A stretch of 14,024 nt of DNA from SIG603 sp964370405 (lineage in GTDB: Bacteria; Bacillota; Clostridia; Oscillospirales; Acutalibacteraceae). Under the pieces are notes generated by a model. The model saw only the letters and a list, made by a program, of their open reading frames with translations. It made no database searches and was not told where the DNA came from. The DNA lies in the NCBI GenBank assembly GCA_964370405.1, contig CAYJJB010000051.1, forward strand, positions 1 to 14,024. Direction: 5' to 3'. Shown piece after piece: positions 7,045 through 12,315 of this stretch (position 1 is the stretch's first letter; every line of letters begins with the position of its first letter). The translations under genes and the position numbers were made by a program.

Positions 7045-8067
7045 TTATACTTCTCCTTTTAACGCTATATTAGTAAATTCTATAAGCATTTTATATGTGC
7101 TTTCAATGTCGTCTGTATTTGTAAAGCTAATTGGTGCGTGAATATATCTACATGGCACAGCAAGCGTAACAGCTCTAGCGCCTTTTCCATTTCTATGCAT
7201 CATATAGCAGTCATTAGCTCCAGCTTTTGAGGTTCTAACCTGTGCTTTTATATTCTTGTCTTTTGAAATTTCAAATATCTTTTTAAAATATGCTCTGTCA
7301 TAAATCGTGCCTTGGTCCATCATTGAAACCGATACACCATCTCCCATTTTGGTAACTGCCTTAGCGCCTTTTAAGTCCATTACATCTGCAGCTATTGTAC
7401 CCTCTACCGCTATACATATATCAGGATTTACCACGTATGCTGCAGTTTTAGCACCTACAAATCCTGCTTCTTCTGAGACTGTAAAAGCAAATGTCATATC
7501 CCATGAAAGATCTGATTTTATCATTTCGATAAGTAGTAAACAACCTACCCTATCATCAAGCGCTTTTGCTTTTATAAGATTTCCATTTTTCTCAAAAAAC
7601 GGTTCAAAGTTTACATAATCTCCTAAGCTCACATGTTCCTCTGCCTCTTCTTTTGACACTGCTCCAATATCTATTTTAAGCTTATTTATAGGAATAATCT
7701 TCCCTGCGTCCTCTGCACTTTGAAGATGTATAGGTTTTGATGAAAACACACCTCTTGTCTTACCATTTACATAAACAGTTTTTCCAACAAGCAGCTTACT
7801 GTCAACCCCAAGAGATAAAACACCAATATAACCATCGCTATCTATCTCATTTACCATAAAGCCAACCTCATCCATATGAGCGGTAAGTAAAATTTTCTTC
7901 TCTGGTGTCTTTTTACCTTTTTTAGTTGCAATTATATTTCCAAGTGGCGTAATTTCAATACTTTCTACATGTTCTTTTATTTCCTTTAAAATTATCTCTC
8001 GTACCTCGTCTTCGTTTCCTGAAATTCCAACGGCAAGGCAAAGTTTTTTTAGTAGTTTATAATCCAT
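7045..8067 (-). CDS. M42 family metallopeptidase (second of tandem pair)
   Basis: A 340-residue cytoplasmic aminopeptidase of the M42 (TET/PepA, cellulase M-like) family with two metal ions. Visible ligands and catalytic residues: H64 and D66 in LTAHMDEVGF, the bridging aspartate in KALDDRVG (169-176), the E199-E200 pair in VSEEAG, E222 in VEGT, and H310 in YIHAPISF. E222 replaces the aspartate that the neighbouring paralogue has at this metal position, so the two belong to different subgroups. The frame is open eight codons further upstream (to 8091), but ATG 8067 is preferred: it overlaps the upstream stop as TAATG, has GAGGTG 5 nt before it, and begins with the family-typical MDYKLLKKL. 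M42 enzymes usually form 12-subunit tetrahedra that trim short peptides. Confidence 0.92.
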   Translation of the reverse strand: MDYKLLKKLCLAVGISGNEDEVREIILKEIKEHVESIEITPLGNIIATKKGKKTPEKKILLTAHMDEVGFMVNEIDSDGYIGVLSLGVDSKLLVGKTVYVNGKTRGVFSSKPIHLQSAEDAGKIIPINKLKIDIGAVSKEEAEEHVSLGDYVNFEPFFEKNGNLIKAKALDDRVGCLLLIEMIKSDLSWDMTFAFTVSEEAGFVGAKTAAYVVNPDICIAVEGTIAADVMDLKGAKAVTKMGDGVSVSMMDQGTIYDRAYFKKIFEISKDKNIKAQVRTSKAGANDCYMMHRNGKGARAVTLAVPCRYIHAPISFTNTDDIESTYKMLIEFTNIALKGEV

Positions 8068-9080
8068 TACTGCACCTCTAATATGTAGCAAGCAATAAGT
8101 TTTGCCACATTTTCTATATCTTTTAAATCACAAATTTCAGCAGGCGAGTGCATATTTCTTTGTGGTATTGAAATAAGCGATGTCGGCACGCCCTCTTTAT
8201 TTAACATTATTTCATCACAGTTTGTACCAGTATTTCTGCCCATAACTTCCACTTGATATGGAATGTCATATTTTTTTGCAACTTCAATCATTTTATTGCT
8301 CATAGTCTTGTCAAGATTTGCAGAAAAACCTATCATCGGCCCCTTTGAGAGTTCACCAAGTCCACTGGTTTCCACACCCGGTTGTTTTGCAAAACTTACA
8401 TCTACACCTATTGCAGTGCTTGGTGACACTCTATATGTCATAATTTGCGCACCTGTGCCCCCTGTTTCTTCTTTTGTTGTGCAAACTATATGTACTCCAC
8501 AATTTAGCTTTTCATTTTTTAATAGCTGTGCTGCCCTTATAATACTTGCACATCCTGCCCTGTCGTCAAGTGCAGTGCCCGATACTCTGTCATTTAACAG
8601 TTCTCCTATTTCACAGCACAAAACCACTCTATCGCCAAGGCTTACATTTTTCTCTACTTCTTTATGGCTTAAACCTAAATCAACGTAAAACTCTTCTATT
8701 TTTTCAAGTTTTTTGTCCTCACCTGAAATGTGAGGTGGCAGACAAGATATTACACCTGTCATTACTTTTTTTCCATATACTAAAACTTTGCTTCCAGGCA
8801 TAGTAGCTCTTGTAATTCCACCAACACCCATAAGTTTTAAAAAACCATTATCATCTATTTCTGATACCGCCATAGCAATTTGGTCTATATGAGCATCAAG
8901 CATAATTTGCATTTTTGCATCTTTATCTCCTAAAAACGCATGAACTCCACACATTGTATCAACTTCTACAAAATCACAAAACTCAAGTTCTTTTCTTGCA
9001 ACTTCTAAAGCTTCATCCTCATGCCCTGGTGTTCCATAAGCACTGCAAAGTTTAAATACTAAATCTTTAATTTCTTTCAT
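8067..9080 (-). CDS. M42 family metallopeptidase (first of tandem pair)
   Basis: A 337-residue M42 aminopeptidase heading the operon. Ligands visible: H64 and D66 in LDAHIDQIAM, the aspartate of TALDDRAG (169-176; D172), the catalytic E204 and metal ligand E205 in TTKEETGG, D227 in GVDVSF, and H311 in RNMHSP. All five expected metal ligands and the general base are present, so it should be active. It shares fold and motifs with its neighbour but is clearly diverged, indicating an old duplication rather than a recent one; mixed oligomers are possible by analogy with archaeal TET peptidases. AAGGA lies 9 nt before the ATG, and GAGGG is nearer. The gene begins only 23 nt after the secG terminator and has no strong promoter of its own in that gap; read-through from secG or a weak promoter is implied. 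Confidence 0.92.
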   Translation of the reverse strand: MKEIKDLVFKLCSAYGTPGHEDEALEVARKELEFCDFVEVDTMCGVHAFLGDKDAKMQIMLDAHIDQIAMAVSEIDDNGFLKLMGVGGITRATMPGSKVLVYGKKVMTGVISCLPPHISGEDKKLEKIEEFYVDLGLSHKEVEKNVSLGDRVVLCCEIGELLNDRVSGTALDDRAGCASIIRAAQLLKNEKLNCGVHIVCTTKEETGGTGAQIMTYRVSPSTAIGVDVSFAKQPGVETSGLGELSKGPMIGFSANLDKTMSNKMIEVAKKYDIPYQVEVMGRNTGTNCDEIMLNKEGVPTSLISIPQRNMHSPAEICDLKDIENVAKLIACYILEVQ

Positions 9081-9103
9081 TTTCCCTCATCCTTTAAAAT
9101 ATT

Positions 9104-9132
9104 AAAAAACCCCGCTTAATTTAAGCGAGGTT
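9104..9132 (-). terminator. Intrinsic terminator of secG
   Basis: On the minus strand, a 10-12 bp stem (9132-9121 with 9119-9108, one G-U pair) with a tiny AT loop is followed by six U residues (9109-9104). It sits 18 nt after the secG stop codon and just before the peptidase operon. Confidence 0.88.
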
Positions 9133-9149
9133 CAAAAACTTTTCTACAA

Positions 9150-9398
9150 TTAAGCAACAAAGAACATAACAGCATTAATTACAATAACTGCAATGAAAAA
9201 TCCTACTGCTATAACTTTTGTCCATCTAGCTAAGAAAGCATCAATTGAACGTGCTTTGTTTTTTGATAAGAATGTATCAGCACCACCCATAACTGCGCCT
9301 AGACGATGTTGATGTCCTTCTTGTAAAAGTACCACAGCTATGATAGCTATAGCAAAAACCAATAAAACAATTCCGAATACGATTTCTAAAATACCCAT
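9150..9398 (-). CDS. secG: Preprotein translocase subunit SecG
   Basis: An 82-residue protein with two membrane segments (about residues 4-25 and 58-79), the normal SecG topology, joined by a loop containing LLQEGHQHRLGAVMGGADTFL and then the basic segment SKNKARSID. The loop matches the family pattern LLQ..(K/R).GL(G/S)..(I/L).G..... It is the small accessory subunit of the SecYEG protein-conducting channel. The frame extends to an ATG at 9413 (adding MEVLY), but that ATG overlaps the ribosome binding site; ATG 9398 has GGAGGTG with 6 nt spacing and gives the usual MGILEIV start. It has its own promoter and terminator, so it is mainly monocistronic. The common secG-rnr-smpB-ssrA order is not seen: an M42 peptidase gene follows. 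Confidence 0.95.
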   Translation of the reverse strand: MGILEIVFGIVLLVFAIAIIAVVLLQEGHQHRLGAVMGGADTFLSKNKARSIDAFLARWTKVIAVGFFIAVIVINAVMFFVA

Positions 9399-9404
9399 AT
9401 ATAA

Positions 9405-9411
9405 CACCTCC
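9405..9411 (-). promoter_or_regulatory. Ribosome binding site that fixes the secG start
   Basis: Minus strand GGAGGTG, 6 nt before ATG 9398. It lies inside ATGGAGGTG, so the in-frame ATG at 9413 is part of the ribosome binding site and is unlikely to be the start. Confidence 0.85.
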
Positions 9412-9440
9412 ATAATTTTTAACGTAAAATAACAAGTTAT

Positions 9441-9469
9441 ATGATACCATAGATGAATAAAATTTGCAA
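9441..9469 (-). promoter_or_regulatory. secG promoter with extended -10
   Basis: On the minus strand, TTGCAA (9469-9464), a 17-nt spacer ending in TGG, and TATCAT (9446-9441). The TG one base before the -10 hexamer makes it an extended -10 element. Transcription would start near 9434, about 36 nt before the secG start. Confidence 0.65.
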
Positions 9470-9487
9470 GAAAAAAATTAAAAACAT

Positions 9488-9517
9488 TTGAATAAATATA
9501 ATTTTTCTGTCTATAAT
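9488..9517 (+). promoter_or_regulatory. Rightward promoter facing the non-coding region
   Basis: TTGAAT (9488-9493), an 18-nt spacer and a perfect TATAAT (9512-9517). It is back-to-back with the secG promoter and points into 9524-9896, where no rightward protein gene exists. A transcript would begin near 9524, 17 nt before a sequence that folds into a three-way junction. Confidence 0.5.
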
Positions 9518-9523
9518 AATATC

Positions 9524-9640
9524 AAGCAAATTATTCGAGCGTTTGTAGCCTGACTTTAAGATAATTCAATAGAATCATCAAAAGGCGGGTATGTGTAATT
9601 TGCCCGCCCTTGTTAATTTTTATCTTTAAAGGCTATAGAC
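9524..9640 (+). ncRNA. Candidate structured non-coding RNA (unassigned)
   Basis: Seen in the sequence: 9541-9550 pairs with 9631-9640 (10 bp, two G-U pairs); after a left-side bulge at 9551-9554, 9555-9564 pairs with 9620-9630 with one extra base on the right. This roughly 20-bp closing stem encloses two hairpins, ATTC-AATA-GAAT at 9564-9575 and GGCGGG/CCCGCC at 9584-9589 with 9603-9608, making a three-way junction. A promoter with a perfect -10 lies just upstream on the same strand. I compared it by eye with tmRNA, SRP RNA, RNase P RNA and common riboswitches and saw no match. Inference: an independent small RNA, or a palindromic repeat element. The GGCGGG hairpin followed by a T-rich run (9611-9623) could alternatively end a shorter transcript of about 100 nt. 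Confidence 0.35.
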
Positions 9641-9642
9641 TA

Positions 9643-9675
9643 GCCCTTGATGAATCTTACCAAGGGCTTTTGCAT
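9643..9675. repeat. 33-bp direct repeat, copy 1
   Basis: Identical to 9864-9896 at 32 of 33 positions; the difference is C9660 versus T9881. Each copy contains an inverted GCCCTTG/CAAGGGC. In this copy the stem is 7 bp because the change breaks the next pair but one. Confidence 0.85.
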
Positions 9676-9700
9676 GTCAAAAAATGATTTTTTGACATGC
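9672..9700. repeat. Perfect 13-bp inverted repeat with 3-nt loop
   Basis: Arms 9672-9684 and 9688-9700 are perfectly complementary around the loop TGA. The GC-rich part (GCATGTC/GACATGC) is at the base and A6/T6 is at the tip, and no T-run follows on either strand, so it is not a standard terminator. Its first four bases overlap the end of the 33-bp repeat. Confidence 0.8.
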
Positions 9701-9719
9701 TGGCGGACTGTTCAAAAAT

Positions 9720-9802
9720 CTGCAAGACAAGGAACAAGTGCCCTAAAATGAGCGAGTAATACGAGGGTATGTGAGGGAAATTTTAGGGTGCTTGTGACGC
9801 AG
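9720..9802. repeat. Structured inverted-repeat element
   Basis: Bases 9734-9749 (ACAAGTGCCCTAAAAT) pair along their full length with 9780-9795; two adjacent pairs are G-U wobbles, which is expected for an RNA-level fold rather than a DNA-level palindrome. The 30-nt loop contains a small hairpin ATAC-GAGG-GTAT (9759-9770). Outside the stem, CTGC (9720-9723) can pair with GCAG (9799-9802) across an uneven internal loop. A terminator follows 5 nt later on the plus strand. From unaided memory, similar GAGCGAGTAATACGAGGG-type stretches occur between genes of other clostridia, which would make it a dispersed repeat; I cannot verify this here. Confidence 0.5.
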
Positions 9803-9807
9803 GAAGT

Positions 9808-9836
9808 AAAAAAATCAGCCCTGGCTGATTTTTTTT
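9808..9836. terminator. Bidirectional intrinsic terminator downstream of parC
   Basis: Arms 9808-9820 and 9823-9835 form a 13-bp hairpin with core ATCAGCC/GGCTGAT, flanked by seven A on one side and eight T on the other, so it has a U-tract in both directions. It lies about 60 nt after the parC stop and can also end rightward transcription from the promoter at 9488-9517. Confidence 0.85.
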
Positions 9837-9863
9837 GCGGTTGCGGGTTTTAGGGCAGTCTGC

Positions 9864-9896
9864 GCCCTTGATGAATCTTATCAAGGGCTTTTGCAT
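9864..9896. repeat. 33-bp direct repeat, copy 2
   Basis: Near-identical partner of 9643-9675, abutting the parC stop codon (9897-9899) without a gap. This copy folds as a perfect 9-bp stem with a 7-nt loop (9864-9872 with 9880-9888). On the minus strand it is the first structure after parC. Confidence 0.85.
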
Positions 9897-12122
9897 TTAT
9901 AAAAGCGATTGTTGCTTAATTTGGTCGTCTTGAGGCATTGCACCTAGTGCTGGTATCTTCTTTTTATATCTTGAAGGGTTTTGCAGCATATCTTCCTCAT
10001 ATACACAGGCATTTACAAGCTTATGACCTTTCTTCATAGTCATAGCAGCAACACCTTGTGTATTTTTTGAAGTTTTTGACAAAATCAAACCTGTGTCAAA
10101 CAAAAGCATCCTGCCAGAACTTGCTGTAAGCAAAACTTGCGTATCTTCTAAGAGATAAATTGCTGTTACAAGAGGAGATTTATCGCTATAAGCATTTAGT
10201 AGTTTTTTGCGATTTGTTTTTGTGGCATAGGACTGCATATCAACCTTAGCGCATTTTCCATTTTCAAAGAAAAATAACATAAAGCCATTGTACTCTTTTG
10301 TAACTGCCATATACATAGCAGTTTCTCCCTCGTCCATTTGCATTTTTGCCGGTACGAAATCACCCATTACAGATGTTTTAGTGTCGGAAAAATCTGCAGC
10401 CTTTGCTTTATAAACCTGAGATTTATCGGAAAAAAAGAGTAAATCTGTACTATTAGTACTTTCAATTTGTTGCACCACTTCGTCCTCTTCCTTAAGCTTT
10501 TGCTCTCCACTCATTCTAAGTGACTGTGGAGTAATTTTCTTGAAATATCCTTCTTTTGTAAAGAAAAGATTTACAGGATAGTCTGGAATTTGCTCTTCAA
10601 GTACTATTTCCTCTATTTCATCAGAGTAAATTATCATGCTTTTTCTGGGCTTTCCGTAAGTTTTAGATATATCGGTAAGCTCTTTTATTATGATATTTTT
10701 AATCTTTGTTTTAGAGTTTAAAATTCCTTCAAGCACTTCTATATCTTTTAAAAGTTCATCAACTTCGCTTACTCTTTTTAAAATATACTCACGGTTTAGA
10801 TGACGAAGTTTAATTTCTGCTACATATTCAGCCTGAATTTCATCTATGCCAAAGCCTATCATAAGATTTGGAACAACTTCACTTTCCTCTTCGGTTTCTC
10901 TTACAATTTTAACAGCCTTGTCTATGTCTAAAAGTATTAATTTTAAACCCTTTAACAAATGCAGTTTATCTTTCTTCTTTGATAAGTCAAAGTAAGTTCT
11001 TCTTCTTACACACTCTATCCTAAAGGCTATCCACTCTTCTAAAAGCTCTTTAACACCCATTACTTTGGGCATTCCTGCTACAAGCACGTTAAAGTTGCAA
11101 GAAAAACTGTCCTCTAAACTTGTCATTTTATAAAGCCTTTGCATTAGATTGTCAGGGTCAACATTTCTTTTTAAATCTATAGTGATTTTTAGGCCCTCAA
11201 GTCCTGTTTCGTCCCTAATATCGGATATGTCTTTAAGTTTATTATTTTTAACTAAATCAACCACTTTTTCAACTATTGCCTCAACCGATGTCGTCGGTGG
11301 TATTTGCGTTACGTCTATGCAGTTTTCTGATTTATCATAAGTATATCTGCTTCTTACCTTAATTCCGCCACGACCGGTGGCAAAAATTTGGCGCATTGTA
11401 TTTTCGTCAAATATTATTTGGCCACCACCTGGAAAGTCTGGCGCTTGAATAGTCGTCATTACATCATGTTCTGGGTCTTTCATTATAGCTATTGTGGTAT
11501 CACAAATTTCCTGTAGGTTAAACGGACAAATTGAGCTTGCCATGCCTACGGCTATTCCTGTGTTTGCATTTATTAGCACTGACGGGAAACTTGCAGGTAA
11601 TAAACTTGGCTCTTTCATGGTATTGTCATAGTTATCTACAAAGTCTACCGTATCTTTGTCTATATCCTTAAAAAGCTCCTTACAAAAGCTGTCAAGCTTT
11701 GCCTCTGTATATCTTGAAGCCGCACATGCCATATCCCTTGAGTAAAATTTACCAAAGTTACCTTTTGAGTCGACATATGGATATAAAAGCGCTTCATAGC
11801 CACGGCTAAGCCTTACCATTGTATCATAAATTGCACCGTCACCATGAGGGTTAAGTTTCATTGTTTGCCCCACTATATTGGCACTTTTTGTCCTTGTAGC
11901 GCCTAAAAGACCCATTTTATACATGGTGTATAAAAGCTTTCTATGCGAGGGTTTAAAGCCGTCTATCTCTGGAATAGCACGGGACATTATAACGCTCATC
12001 GCATATGGCATAAAATTATTTTTAAGCGTGTCATTTATATTTTCATTTAAAATTTCACCAGCATTGTTAATGACACCTTGCACCCTAGGTGCCTTGTCCT
12101 TAGAGGAATTTTTCCTAGCCAT
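9897..12122 (-). CDS. parC: Type IIA DNA topoisomerase subunit A, ParC-like
   Basis: A 741-residue DNA breakage-reunion subunit, presumably of topoisomerase IV, which decatenates daughter chromosomes with ParE. Residues 36-64 carry the conserved FMPYAMSVIMSRAIPEIDGF block and the RK of the winged-helix region; the catalytic tyrosine is Y138 in AASRYTEAKL. The tower and coiled-coil region follows to about residue 480, and residues 500-715 form a series of beta-pinwheel blades (for example NTQGVAAMTMKKG). I see no GyrA-box (QRRGGKG-like) motif, which favours ParC over gyrase A. The quinolone contact region reads NPHGDGAIYD (91-100), with Gly96 where E. coli GyrA has Ser83, while the acidic anchor D100 is kept. 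AAAGGAG lies 5 nt before the ATG. It follows parE after 193 bp of hairpin-rich DNA. Confidence 0.9.
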   Translation of the reverse strand: MARKNSSKDKAPRVQGVINNAGEILNENINDTLKNNFMPYAMSVIMSRAIPEIDGFKPSHRKLLYTMYKMGLLGATRTKSANIVGQTMKLNPHGDGAIYDTMVRLSRGYEALLYPYVDSKGNFGKFYSRDMACAASRYTEAKLDSFCKELFKDIDKDTVDFVDNYDNTMKEPSLLPASFPSVLINANTGIAVGMASSICPFNLQEICDTTIAIMKDPEHDVMTTIQAPDFPGGGQIIFDENTMRQIFATGRGGIKVRSRYTYDKSENCIDVTQIPPTTSVEAIVEKVVDLVKNNKLKDISDIRDETGLEGLKITIDLKRNVDPDNLMQRLYKMTSLEDSFSCNFNVLVAGMPKVMGVKELLEEWIAFRIECVRRRTYFDLSKKKDKLHLLKGLKLILLDIDKAVKIVRETEEESEVVPNLMIGFGIDEIQAEYVAEIKLRHLNREYILKRVSEVDELLKDIEVLEGILNSKTKIKNIIIKELTDISKTYGKPRKSMIIYSDEIEEIVLEEQIPDYPVNLFFTKEGYFKKITPQSLRMSGEQKLKEEDEVVQQIESTNSTDLLFFSDKSQVYKAKAADFSDTKTSVMGDFVPAKMQMDEGETAMYMAVTKEYNGFMLFFFENGKCAKVDMQSYATKTNRKKLLNAYSDKSPLVTAIYLLEDTQVLLTASSGRMLLFDTGLILSKTSKNTQGVAAMTMKKGHKLVNACVYEEDMLQNPSRYKKKIPALGAMPQDDQIKQQSLL

Positions 12123-12148
12123 TGTTTCTCCTTTGTAATAAAATATGA

Positions 12149-12163
12149 TACGCCAAAGGCGTG
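12149..12163. repeat. Small hairpin upstream of parC
   Basis: ACGCC (12150-12154) pairs with GGCGT (12158-12162) around AAA, extendable by a wobble pair. On the minus strand it ends 15 nt before the parC ribosome binding site and could shape the 5' leader. Confidence 0.5.
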
Positions 12164-12188
12164 AACCTTAACTTTTTACTAAGCTCAC

Positions 12189-12234
12189 GGGCGGCCGATG
12201 ACCGCCCCTACAATAAAAATTGTGGTTTTGTAGG
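12189..12234. repeat. GGGCGG/CCGCCC hairpin and nested AT hairpins in the parE-parC gap
   Basis: GGGCGG (12189-12194) pairs with CCGCCC (12202-12207). It is followed by CCTACAA (12207-12213) pairing with TTGTAGG (12228-12234), or alternatively ACAAT/ATTGT (12210-12214 with 12219-12223). The GC-rich palindrome in an AT-rich genome suggests part of a dispersed intergenic repeat rather than a parC-specific signal. Confidence 0.55.
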
Positions 12235-12239
12235 TTTAC

Positions 12240-12312
12240 AATCAAAAAATCCGCAGGATTTTCACCACAACTCTCAATTCTCAACTATCAACTCCACGTG
12301 TTTTACACGTGG
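12240..12312. repeat. Modular hairpin repeat, copy 2
   Basis: Bases 12240-12274 match 5712-5747: the small hairpin (12246-12252 with 12256-12262, loop GCA), then CCACAACTCT. The copy continues through an AACT-rich tract (12275-12293) to a perfect 8-bp hairpin (12294-12301 with 12305-12312, loop TTT). The terminal hairpin differs in sequence from that of copy 1 (CCACGTGT versus GAACGCAT), but stem length, loop length and position are kept. It begins three bases beyond the parE stop codon. Confidence 0.65.
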
Positions 12313-12315
12313 CTA

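Noticed and set aside
8263..8803. Open frames on the plus strand opposite the first M42 peptidase
   Set aside because: They lie entirely within a gene with complete catalytic motifs on the other strand, lack ribosome binding sites and encode low-complexity Ser/Phe/Pro/Leu-rich products typical of antisense shadows.
9672..9700. Intrinsic terminator
   Set aside because: The A/T run is at the tip of the stem and no T-run follows the base on either strand.
9399..9896. tmRNA (ssrA), often found near secG-rnr-smpB
   Set aside because: I looked for the tRNA-like ends, a CCA terminus with GGTTCGA-type T-arm and an AAA-ending peptide tag on both strands and saw none.
9643..9896. CRISPR array
   Set aside because: Only two repeat copies exist, 188 bp apart, with structured rather than unique spacer-sized sequence between them, and no cas gene is in the window.
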